64,000 nt of DNA from Desulfobulbus sp. (lineage in GTDB: Bacteria; Desulfobacterota; Desulfobulbia; Desulfobulbales; Desulfobulbaceae). Shown piece by piece: positions 51,826 through 60,418 of the stretch. The translations under genes were made by a program, and so were the position numbers. Location of the stretch: the NCBI GenBank assembly GCA_028684915.1, contig JAQUEZ010000008.1, positions 8,537-72,536 on the forward strand. The letters run 5' to 3'. The notes under the pieces were generated by a model, which saw only the letters and a list, made by a program, of their open reading frames with translations, was not told the DNA's origin and searched no databases. How positions within the stretch are numbered: position 1 is the stretch's first letter; every line of letters begins with the position of its first letter.

Positions 51826-53991
51826 TCACCATCGACTCTTCTGCGCATCATAGACAACCATTAGCGGTTTGCGCAGTTCCCTTGAGAGCGAATCGGCCAG
51901 TGAGCCGAAAAAGAATTTTCTCACCCCTTTGGCGCGGATGGCACCCATGACCACTATATCGTGGTCTTCTGCCTCTTCTTGAATCGCCTTCACCCGAGCA
52001 TCTGTAGGAACAGACTTGACCGAAATCATGAGCGGTTGCGGCCGACGATCGAGCCAATTGTAGATCTGCTCTGTTTTGGTGTCAATGGTCTCCTGATTGA
52101 CATCCGAGGCCAGCAGGCGAAGCAGGGTAATCTGATGTTCACCGACTTTTCCCAGAGCGGCCACCACCGGATAAACCTCGGCCAGATCATTCATATCAGT
52201 GACGGGAACAAGTATCCGTTCCGTATGCAGCACACCATAAAACTGAACGACAACCACCGGGCACCCCACGTGGGATGCCACCGTCTCCAGCACCTCCGGA
52301 AAAGCCGAAGTCTTGTCGTGAAGCGGGTAGCTCAGCACCACGGCCTTGGCATTGTTATATTCAACAGCCGTGACCAGCCCGGAAGGAATACTGGGCTCGG
52401 GAACAATTTCCGTCAGTAGTTTGTAACCCATGTCCTCCACCTCCTTCCGCTCGACCTCGAAGTTGTGGGACGGATGCGGCGTGCCCGGCGGTTGCACGAA
52501 TACCGCCATGGGAGAAGCCTTGTAATGATGGGCAAAGATCGTGGCAATTCTGGCAATGCCGTTGACGGTAAGACGGCGTGTCGCCCCGAAAACAACCACG
52601 TTTTGAGCATTGTCTTCGGGTATCAGTTTGTCCCAGGTCCACGGCAGAATTTTCACCCCCGACTCCGACCGCATGAACTGGTCATACGCTTTCTCCGACA
52701 TACCGGCACAGTCCCGATTTTCACCGGTTGTTTTTTCCACCGGCATGGCTTCCTTGGCGTTGACAATGGCAAAGCGTAACGCCAGAGGCCCGATGAGTTC
52801 GGAAAGGAAAACCCCGGTCAGAACCACCGGCGTGATAATAGAGGCGTAGACGCCAAGTATTGTGTCGGCACTGACCAGGAAAATAAGGCCTATGGCCACA
52901 CCGGCCTGGGGGAAAATGGCAAACCCGATATATTGACGGACAATTTGTGCGGCCCTACCGATACGGGCACCAAGATGGGCCCCAAGCAACTTACCGCTTA
53001 TCCGAGCCAGAAAATAAACGACCCCGATAATCCCGGCACTGCCGATGGTCGTCATGTCAAGATGCGAACCCGCCAGCGTGAAGAACAAAACATAGATCGG
53101 CGGTTCGAAACTGTTCAGGGCCCGAAAAACCCGGACATCACGCTCTGCCTTGTTCACTAGGGTGAAACCGGCAGTCATCCCTGCCAACAACGGTGAAAGA
53201 TGGATAAAGATCGCCGACTCGCTGCATAACAGCAGGATGGCTAGGCCAGCGGTCATCATCTCTTCCTCATTCTTCATTTTTCTCAACGCAATCTTGAGAA
53301 CAAAGCCGGTAATACAACCAAGAACAAGCGACAGGACAATTTCTAAGAAACCATGGCCGATTGCTACGATCAGCGGCGTATCGCCCTGCCCTATTATCTG
53401 ATGGCTCAGAGAAACGGCTAGGCCAAAGATCATAATTGCCAGACCGTTATCCACCGCAACCACCGCCATCAAAGATGAGGTGAGCGGCCCCTTGGCCTTC
53501 ATTTCCCGCACAACCAATAGTGTTGCTGCCGGTGCGGTTGCCACGCTAACCGCTCCCAGAAGACAGGAAAGCACCGCCTGATCTCTGAAGCGCCAGCCCT
53601 CGCTTTGAAAGCCCGTGGTGGCAATAACCGTAAAAACGGCGAGACTGACCATTAAGAAGGATCCCAGCGCTTCCAACAGACCAGTCCAGAACACGCTTCC
53701 AGCGTAGGCCTTGATTTTTTTGATTTCTATGTGCTCACCAATGCCGAAAGCTATCAGCATCAGGGCAATATGGGTGAAATGGTCCAGACTGTGACCAATG
53801 GTTTTTTCGGTAATGATTGCAAACCCGGTTGGCCCGAGGAGCAGCCCGGCAAGGATATAGCCGGTGACTGAAGGGAGACGAAGTCTTTGTGCGATCTTGG
53901 CGGTGACAAGGCCCGCCGCAAGCAGCAACGCCAGGCCGATGGTTACCATAGGGTTGAGTGCGAAAGTTTGGTCGTATGACGGTTTGTCCAA
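51826..53991 (-). CDS. CPA2-type cation/proton antiporter with C-terminal UspA-like domain
   Basis: This 721-residue protein has about 12-13 membrane helices in the first ~410 residues: MVTIGLALLLAAGLVTAKIA, VTGYILAGLLLGPTGFAI, SPLLAGMTAGFTLVN and VLFFTLAGSHLD. That fits monovalent-cation/H+ antiporters of the CPA2 family (KefB/NapA type). Residues ~450-721 form a universal-stress-like cytoplasmic half, with VVVFGATRRLTVNGIARIAT, VSKPVEFYGVLHTERILVPV-like HTERILVPVTDMND, and the closing VVMGAIRAKGVRKFFFGSLA. It probably couples Na+ or K+ export to proton entry; substrate not certain. Confidence 0.86.
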   Translation of the reverse strand: MDKPSYDQTFALNPMVTIGLALLLAAGLVTAKIAQRLRLPSVTGYILAGLLLGPTGFAIITEKTIGHSLDHFTHIALMLIAFGIGEHIEIKKIKAYAGSVFWTGLLEALGSFLMVSLAVFTVIATTGFQSEGWRFRDQAVLSCLLGAVSVATAPAATLLVVREMKAKGPLTSSLMAVVAVDNGLAIMIFGLAVSLSHQIIGQGDTPLIVAIGHGFLEIVLSLVLGCITGFVLKIALRKMKNEEEMMTAGLAILLLCSESAIFIHLSPLLAGMTAGFTLVNKAERDVRVFRALNSFEPPIYVLFFTLAGSHLDMTTIGSAGIIGVVYFLARISGKLLGAHLGARIGRAAQIVRQYIGFAIFPQAGVAIGLIFLVSADTILGVYASIITPVVLTGVFLSELIGPLALRFAIVNAKEAMPVEKTTGENRDCAGMSEKAYDQFMRSESGVKILPWTWDKLIPEDNAQNVVVFGATRRLTVNGIARIATIFAHHYKASPMAVFVQPPGTPHPSHNFEVERKEVEDMGYKLLTEIVPEPSIPSGLVTAVEYNNAKAVVLSYPLHDKTSAFPEVLETVASHVGCPVVVVQFYGVLHTERILVPVTDMNDLAEVYPVVAALGKVGEHQITLLRLLASDVNQETIDTKTEQIYNWLDRRPQPLMISVKSVPTDARVKAIQEEAEDHDIVVMGAIRAKGVRKFFFGSLADSLSRELRKPLMVVYDAQKSRW

Positions 53992-54117
53992 AAAGTCTGC
54001 AGAGAGGAAACTGGTATCTTTCCCGTCCTTCGAAATTTCATTTTTTTAGACAAAACGAGCAATTCCCTCGAATTTTGGGCCAGAGGGAAATTCCCTGTTA
54101 ACCCTGAAATCAATAAA

Positions 54118-54238
54118 GATGGCCTCGTAAAAAGTCGAAACCCGAGAAGTCACGTGTCGTAAATACAGTATGTTGCGAAGCTCGAAACGTCGTTCTCGAA
54201 AGTTTTTACGAGAACGACGAAAAAGGATATCCGACACG
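54118..54238 (+). repeat. MITE-like repeat, family B
   Basis: It starts GATGGCCTCGTAAAAAGTCG, with GAGAAGTCACGTGTCGTAAA, ATGTTGCGAAGCTCGAAACG and TTTTTACGAGAACGACG. It matches the copy at 20291-20418. It is directly followed by a family A copy. Confidence 0.78.
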
Positions 54239-54240
54239 GA

Positions 54241-54404
54241 TGATGGATTCGTAAAAAGTCTATCTCATTGTGAGAGATGGCTAAGTAAAAACACAGATAT
54301 ATAAGGAATACTGTTGTTTTTCGGCGCGAAAGCGTACATCAGGTATGTCGAGTGTCGAGAAAAATGCTGCGACACAATAGATCGAAGTTTTAACGACGCC
54401 ATCA
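54241..54404 (+). repeat. MITE-like repeat, family A (full length)
   Basis: The 164-bp copy reads TGATGGATTCGTAAAAAGTC, GAGAGATGGCTAAGTAAAAA, CGTACATCAGGTATGTCGAG and ends GTTTTAACGACGCCATCA. It is the reverse orientation of the copies at 47913 and 59411. The end is 42 bp from the kinase stop codon. Confidence 0.9.
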
Positions 54405-54445
54405 AGAATGCCGTAAACACTCCACCGATATGCTCCGGTGGGGCC

Positions 54446-57400
54446 TCAATCCAAAACCTCTCTAATTTTAAGAGCTATTTCCTTAGGAGAAAACGGTTTT
54501 GATATGAAATGAATACCTTCATCCAATACTCCGCGGTGGGCGATGACGTTTGCCGTGTAACCAGACATAAACAGTGTTTTGAGCTGAGGATAGAGGTGGT
54601 GCAATTGTTCAGAAAGTTCACGACCGTTCATCTCTGGCATAACCACATCTGTTATCAACAAGTTGATCTGCCCATGGTATTCCTCGGTCAATTTTTTTGC
54701 ATCTTTGGGTCTCATGGTCGAGAGGACGGTATATCCCAAATTTTCTAGTATTCTTACCCCAAGCTGCAAGATAGAAGCATCATCTTCAACCAAGAGTATC
54801 GTTTCGCCCCGGCTTTGTGGGACTTCCACAGCTGTCTCGTTTTGGGCCTTGGTAGCCTGTTCTGCATATCGAGGCAAATACACCCGCATGGTTGTCCCTT
54901 TCTCTGGTTCACTGTAGACGTTTATGAATCCATTGTTCTGTTTGACAATGCCATATACAGTAGCCAGCCCAAGCCCAGTACCCTCGTCAATATTTTTGGT
55001 CGTGAAAAACGGCTCGAAAATCTGAGGCATAGTCTCTGGTGCTATACCGCAACCATCGTCGCTTACCGCGAGCATTACATACTCGCCCGGAATAAATTCG
55101 AGGTGATCTGCGCAGTAGTCTTTATCAAATGTAATATTTTTCGTTTCAATGGTCACTTTCCCTATGTCAGTTATTGCGTCCCTGGCGTTGACGCAGAGAT
55201 TTGCCAGAATTTGATCGATTTGCGAAGGATCAATTTTAACTGACCACAGTCCTGTTCCTGGCATCCACGCAAAATGGATGTTTTCGCCGATCAAATGACG
55301 GAGCATTTTCATCATGCTCCCGATGTTGTCATTGAGATCAAGTACCTTGGGGGCAACTGTTTGTCGTCGGGCAAAAGCGAGGAGCTGCCGTGTTATATCT
55401 GCAGAGCGTACACCAGCCTGGTAAATCTTTTTCAGATCGCTATAAAGATGATCTGTTGGTTCTAATTTTTCCAAAGCCAATTCGGTATAACCGATAATGA
55501 CACTGAGCATATTGTTAAAATCGTGCGCTATACCTCCGGCCAGTCGCCCCACAGATTCCAATTTTCGAGATTGATTGAGGGCTTCCTGCTGCTGATTCAC
55601 CTTATCTTGCAGTCTTTTTTGTTCAGATATGTCATTAAAAATACAATGTGTTTGAAGAAAAGCTCCATTCCGGTCTCTGCTGATTGTGCCATCAAAAGAG
55701 GCCCAAATATGTGTCCCATCTTTTTTCCTCAGCTGAAACTCGATTCCAAGGACTTCCCCAACAGATTTAAACTTAGGAAAATTTTCTCTGAAATGATTTT
55801 GCCAGTCAGGATGCAAAAATTCAGCAAACGATTTACCAACGACCTCATCTCGAGAGTATCCTAAGTGCGCCAACCATCTTTTATTCACTTCGAGGATACA
55901 GCCACTATCATCTAAACTTTGATAAGGAAACGGAGCATTTTCAAACAATTCTCTAAAACGCTTTTCGCTATTGCGCAACGCCTCTTCTACCTGCTTACGT
56001 TCAGTGACATCTGCCGCCATGCTGAGAAGAATGCGTTTGCCCCTGCTGCTTTCTCCCAGAGGTGTCGTCTGGAATTCCCAGATCTTGATCGAACCGTCTT
56101 TTGCTTTTACCGTCCACTCGCCGTTTTTGACCGAACAGGCGATATTGAACAGATCATCGATATACGCTTTTTGAGTCCCGGTGCGTTCGCCATAGGCATT
56201 CTCGGTCCAGTCGGGAAGAGTGGGGATATCTTCGAGGCTATAGCCGGAAAGCTCTGTCCAGCCGATACTGAGCTGCAGCACCTGGTCATCTTCATCATGA
56301 ATCATTATCGGGATTGGCGAGATGGCAACCACACGGCGAAAACGTTCTTCGCTTTCGCGTAGGGCATTCTCAGACTTTTTTCTTTCGGTGATATCCAGAA
56401 TTACACCCTGAATTTTGACAGGCTTGCCGGATTCATCCCGCTGTAACTCTCCAAGCGAGTTGACGGTCTTACACTCACCTCTGTCTTCTGTGGTAATGTT
56501 ATATTCAAGATTGTAGGGCACATTATTTTCAATCAAATCGACAAGGGCTTGGTGGACCTGCTCTCTTTCCAGAATAAAGCTTTCCACCTTTTCTAAGGCG
56601 AGAGGGGAGGTATCATTTGTGAAACCAAAGATCCGTTTGGCCTCGGAGGAAGCATGAATTTCCTGGGTGACAATCTCATACTCCCAATTACCGACCTTTC
56701 CAAGCCGTTGCCCCTTGATATACTTGGCGTTGGCATCCGCAAGCTCCTTCTCGATCAATTCGCGCTGCTGAATTTCCTCTTGCAGATAGTGGGTCTTCTG
56801 CGCCACCAGTCGCTTCAGGTACCACAGCCCAACCAATGTGAGAAGCAAGAGAATGGGGATTAGCAGCCGCAGGCTTTGCTTGATAAGTTCACTTAGTGGC
56901 ACCTCCGGTTTTGGCAGTATAGGCGCGAACCATTTTCCATAGAGGCGATTGTAGGTACCATTAAGATAGAGAATTGCCAGCCCTTCGTTCAACAGAGAAA
57001 GCAGGTGCTGGTTGCCCTTGGAGACAGCAAAGCAGAACTTTTGTTCAAAGCCCTCAAGTTGCATGGTCACAGGCTTGAGAGAAGAGACCTGCTTCTGTTC
57101 CACAGCGACGATATTCGTGAGTCCGAGTTTTTTGATGATCTCAAATCCGACTATCTGCTGGACGACGACGGCGTCATGTTTTCCCGCAGCCAGCAGCCTG
57201 AAAGCCTGTTCAAAGGAAGGTGTGGTGATGATGCTGTCTGTTAGATTTTTCCGCATGAGATATTCATGGGCCGTGTCGCCATTCATCACAAGAACTTCTT
57301 TACCTTTCAGATCAGAGAGTGTCTTGATTTCATGATATCCTTTTCGCACGAACACAACACCGTTCATTGTTAGGTATGGCGCTGTAAAATCGTATATTTT

Positions 57401-57754
57401 GTCTCGCTCCTCAGAATAGGATACTATCGGTAGTACATCAAGCTCACCTCTGGCCAGCTCCTCCTTGATCTGACTCCATTGTCCAACTTTGAAAGTGACA
57501 GTAAGCCCAGCAGCATGAGCCGCCTCTTCGAGAAGATCGACGGAAAACCCCCCTGCTGTGCCGTCAGAATGAACTATTGCAAAAGGCGGATAATCTAGCT
57601 CACTGGCAGATTGCAGATCAGTTTTGTCCCAGGAGGAGGTGCTGACCTGAGCTGTTGAAAGAGATGGTGTTATGAAGAGGAAAACCAGTAGTGCTACAAC
57701 ATAGAATGAGAGATGCTTGAGAGCTATCGATGCGATCACAGTGAATTTAGCCAT
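54446..57754 (-). CDS. Hybrid sensor histidine kinase with an extracytoplasmic solute-binding domain
   Basis: This 1102-residue kinase has a signal-anchor helix (about 13-32), an SBP_bac_3 periplasmic ligand-binding domain at ~50-275 (LDYPPFAIVHSDGTAGGFSV, TAPYLTMNGVVFVRKG), and a second membrane helix at ~290-312. Three PAS regions follow (~350-460, 470-590, 600-720), then HisKA with H744 in GGIAHDFNNML and an ATPase domain (ISDDGCGIAPETM, GTGLGLATVYGIVKQ). It ends in a receiver domain with D1036 (LLITDVVMP). It probably senses an amino-acid-like solute. A dead IS element lies 22 bp upstream of the start, so its native promoter may be displaced. Confidence 0.9.
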   Translation of the reverse strand: MAKFTVIASIALKHLSFYVVALLVFLFITPSLSTAQVSTSSWDKTDLQSASELDYPPFAIVHSDGTAGGFSVDLLEEAAHAAGLTVTFKVGQWSQIKEELARGELDVLPIVSYSEERDKIYDFTAPYLTMNGVVFVRKGYHEIKTLSDLKGKEVLVMNGDTAHEYLMRKNLTDSIITTPSFEQAFRLLAAGKHDAVVVQQIVGFEIIKKLGLTNIVAVEQKQVSSLKPVTMQLEGFEQKFCFAVSKGNQHLLSLLNEGLAILYLNGTYNRLYGKWFAPILPKPEVPLSELIKQSLRLLIPILLLLTLVGLWYLKRLVAQKTHYLQEEIQQRELIEKELADANAKYIKGQRLGKVGNWEYEIVTQEIHASSEAKRIFGFTNDTSPLALEKVESFILEREQVHQALVDLIENNVPYNLEYNITTEDRGECKTVNSLGELQRDESGKPVKIQGVILDITERKKSENALRESEERFRRVVAISPIPIMIHDEDDQVLQLSIGWTELSGYSLEDIPTLPDWTENAYGERTGTQKAYIDDLFNIACSVKNGEWTVKAKDGSIKIWEFQTTPLGESSRGKRILLSMAADVTERKQVEEALRNSEKRFRELFENAPFPYQSLDDSGCILEVNKRWLAHLGYSRDEVVGKSFAEFLHPDWQNHFRENFPKFKSVGEVLGIEFQLRKKDGTHIWASFDGTISRDRNGAFLQTHCIFNDISEQKRLQDKVNQQQEALNQSRKLESVGRLAGGIAHDFNNMLSVIIGYTELALEKLEPTDHLYSDLKKIYQAGVRSADITRQLLAFARRQTVAPKVLDLNDNIGSMMKMLRHLIGENIHFAWMPGTGLWSVKIDPSQIDQILANLCVNARDAITDIGKVTIETKNITFDKDYCADHLEFIPGEYVMLAVSDDGCGIAPETMPQIFEPFFTTKNIDEGTGLGLATVYGIVKQNNGFINVYSEPEKGTTMRVYLPRYAEQATKAQNETAVEVPQSRGETILLVEDDASILQLGVRILENLGYTVLSTMRPKDAKKLTEEYHGQINLLITDVVMPEMNGRELSEQLHHLYPQLKTLFMSGYTANVIAHRGVLDEGIHFISKPFSPKEIALKIREVLD

Positions 57755-57776
57755 GTTTTTTGAGAGTTGTTTTTAT

Positions 57777-58999
57777 TGACTAGAGTTTTGCACACCACAC
57801 AGGCACCCTTTGGCGACTATAACTCTCTGAAATTCTAACGTTTATAATGGAAAAGCAGCTCCAGGTGTAGTAGTATCGTTATTGCTAAGTAACTATAACT
57901 ACACACAAAAAAAGGAGCTGCTGTGAGGAAGAATATCTCATTTTCACTTTCCATCCAACGGGAAATCGAAAGCCAGGGCCTCAATGTTGAATCCGAGGTC
58001 AACAAGTCCTTCAATGAGCTGGGCATGAGAACGCTCCTCCACCAGGCTGGAATCCGGAAAGAGAAGGGCTTCCCTCCCGTCACGCGGCTCTTTGTCATGA
58101 CCGTTTTGCCGCTCATCAAGCACAGTCTTTGCTCATTGTGGTCCGGCCAATTCTTTGCCAATGTCATTGCCGCCCAAAAAGACACCTACTACCGGTTTTT
58201 AAATCATCCGTGTTTTAACTGGCGTAGATTGGTTCTTTTACTCGCGTGCCGCGAGATAGCCCGCACTGATCGGAGTGCCTTCAACGACAAGACACTCATT
58301 GTCGATGACACCATCCTGGGCAAAACGGGCGAAAAGATGGAGTTGGTGAGCTCTCATCACGATCACACCACCAATCGTTCCAAACTGGGCTATTAGATGC
58401 TCCAGCTTGGATATCATAACGGTGCCCCCATGACCCTGTCGCAACTCTGGCACGATGTGGCCAGGCATGAGCTGCGATGGGTCAACTCCTGGCGGATTAA
58501 AGCGACCATTGTTCGTGTCGAGCTGCCCCTTTCCGGGCAGATGTCCGCTGGAGCAAGAAGACCTGGCATGTTTTCCTTTGCACCGAAACCGGGATGGAAC
58601 TCTCCGAAATTCTGAACTATTATTCACGCCGCTGGGCGATAGAATGTTTCTTTCGAGACTGCAAGCAACTTCTGGAACTGGCCAAGCGGCAAAGTGAAAC
58701 GTTCGATGCAGTGGTCGCTTGGGCGTCGATTGTGATGATCCGCTACCTCCTGCTCATCTATATCCTGGCCAAGCGGCAAATCCTCGGCCCTGTCGGCCCG
58801 CTGTTCAAAGAATTGGCCGACGAACACCTGCTGCTGGCCGTCATGCGATCACTTTGGGACAGGTTCAGGCAGATTTTGATGCTGTCAAGTCAGCTATTTT
58901 CTTCAAGCCAAGACCCAGAGGAACTATTCCATTTCCTTGATGTACTGGAAAACTCGTTCGCTCTCCACACAATGGAGGGGTGTGCGAAACCTCTAGTCA
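57777..58999 (+). mobile_element. Degraded IS4-like element with partly conserved inverted repeats
   Basis: The left end TGACTAGAGTTTTGCACACC (57777-57796) is matched by the inverted right end at 58979-58999, whose reverse complement is TGACTAGAGGTTTCGCACACC, giving about 20 of 21 positions with one indel. The target duplication is not exact (TTTAT versus TTAAT). The element contains a broken DDE transposase. It lies directly upstream of the sensor kinase start. Confidence 0.72.
57923..58978 (+). pseudogene. IS4-like DDE transposase, inactivated
   Basis: Reading begins MRKNISFSLSIQREIESQ and includes SLCSLWSGQFFANVIAAQKD and the catalytic-region motifs IVDDTILGKTGEKMELVS. An in-frame TAG stops it at 58394-58396, after KLGY, but the same frame continues with MLQLGYHNG. 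A deletion removes the central part, and near 58530 the frame shifts to WSKKTWHVFLCTETGMELSE and then ILNYYSRRWAIECFFRDCKQ, the YREK-like DDE C-terminal signature. It has a stop, a shift and a deletion, so it cannot mobilise the IS. Confidence 0.85.
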
Positions 59000-59276
59000 T
59001 TAATAGTGGGCAAGCTCCATATCAGCCTCCGAGAATGCATTTTTTCACGCCACTCCGATACCGCGTCAAGTGCCCTCTCCCAACTGACCGGTTTTCCTGT
59101 AACGTCTGCCTGCCGCGCCCAATAGAGATCGGTCATCCTGCCCCGTTCCCGTACAGGCTATCCCCTGCCCTTTGGTATTGAAACTATCGGGCCATTTAGT
59201 CCAACCAGGGTGTGTCATCTCGAACGCATGTGAGAGATCTCGTTTCTTGAGTTGAATTTTGGTGGTAATCACATAT

Positions 59277-59398
59277 TGATGAAGTCGTAAAAAGTCTCAG
59301 TGCGAAGAGTTGCACTCAATATATTGTAGCCTTATGCGCAAGCCATATCTGCATAGCGTATGTTGGCGTTTAATTTTCGACTTTTTACGAGACCATCA
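59277..59398. repeat. MITE-like repeat, family C (short, different core)
   Basis: It starts TGATGAAGTCGTAAAAAGTC and ends GACTTTTTACGAGACCATCA, so its ends are inverted repeats of the same type as families A and B. The core TGCGCAAGCCATATCTGCAT is different. It is followed after 12 bp by a full family A copy. Confidence 0.75.
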
Positions 59399-59410
59399 CA
59401 TATTAAAAAC

Positions 59411-59572
59411 TGATGGCGTCGTAAAAACTTCGATCTACTGCGTCGCAGCATTTTTCTCGACACTCGACATACCTGATGTATGCCTTTGCAACGAAAAAAA
59501 CATTAGTCCTTGTATATCTGTTATTTTACCTAGCCATCTCTTAGAGTGTGATGGACTTTTAAGAGTCCATCA
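59411..59572 (-). repeat. MITE-like repeat, family A (full length, inverted copy)
   Basis: The 162-bp copy reads TGATGGCGTCGTAAAAACTT, CTGCGTCGCAGCATTTTTCT, CGACATACCTGATGTATGCC, then TTAGAGTGTGATGGACTTTT and ends AGAGTCCATCA. It is in the same orientation as the 47913 copy. It is adjacent to the 3' end of the CHAT/membrane protein pair. Confidence 0.9.
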
Positions 59573-59633
59573 AATGTGAATTTCCGGATTTTATGGCCTT
59601 TGGACGGAGTTTTGGCCATTTTTTAGTAATACC

Positions 59634-60407
59634 TCAACTTTTGCCAAACAGATCCTTCACTACTTTGAGTATTGCGAGGGTCTTACCCGTAAGGGGGATG
59701 ACGTTCGCCGTAGCCAACGCGACCAGCAAGTTGACCGTTGTCATGGCCACGGTCGTAGGATGCTCTTTTAAGTAATGCCACGCAGTCTCGGCGAAGTGTT
59801 CCGTGTAGGTGTGCAGTTTTCCACCGGTCGATCCGACTGAAGCTTTCAAGCAGGCCAAACGTTCTTCCAAGGGTTGCGCGCAGCAGCTTCTTACCGCATC
59901 GAACTGAGCCATAAGGAAGCGATAGAGTGTGTCCGCGTCCCAATCAGGGATCGGCCGTACCACCGCTTGCTTGCTTTCCAGATCAGTGAAAAGAACTAGG
60001 CAAGGAAGGTCTTTGGAGGCAATAGGAGGGTCGAATAGATCGCGCCACTCGAAGGCCGATCCTGCTTCGAGGCCTCGCTTTTTCTGCCAATCGCCCCAAA
60101 TTTCATCAAAACGGTCGCCAAGATGTTGTTTCCAATATTCCTCCATCAGCGGAGTCCATTCGTTGGGTGCGTCAAAGGCAACCACGACGAACTCCTCGCC
60201 GCTCAAGTGATGCAACTCGCTCCAGCGCGTCCGCACCACTTCGGCGAGTGCACTCTTGGTATCGGCTGAAAGCAGCAACCCGAACACCTTTGCCAGTGGC
60301 AACTGGCGCAACAATTCTTTGGTCTTTTCGGGCCCGCCCCCAGGCGGCATTATTATTGACTTCGAATCGATGGGCAAATCCTCTTCCGGGATTGGTGTAT
60401 ACGGCAT
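59634..60407 (-). CDS. CHAT-associated protein with a C-terminal hydrophobic segment
   Basis: This 257-residue protein (start ATG 60407, AGGAGG upstream) has no recognised family. Residues ~60-190 appear globular, with FVVVAFDAPNEWTPLMEEYW and LPCLVLFTDLESKQ. Residues ~205-245 are hydrophobic (TVAMTTVNLLVALATANVIP), then a short basic end LKVVKDLFGKS. Starting 11 bp after the stop of the CHAT protease, it is almost certainly co-translated. In other systems CHAT proteases cleave a partner that can form membrane pores; a similar role is possible but inferred. Confidence 0.6.
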   Translation of the reverse strand: MPYTPIPEEDLPIDSKSIIMPPGGGPEKTKELLRQLPLAKVFGLLLSADTKSALAEVVRTRWSELHHLSGEEFVVVAFDAPNEWTPLMEEYWKQHLGDRFDEIWGDWQKKRGLEAGSAFEWRDLFDPPIASKDLPCLVLFTDLESKQAVVRPIPDWDADTLYRFLMAQFDAVRSCCAQPLEERLACLKASVGSTGGKLHTYTEHFAETAWHYLKEHPTTVAMTTVNLLVALATANVIPLTGKTLAILKVVKDLFGKS

Positions 60408-60418
60408 ATTCGTTCCTC

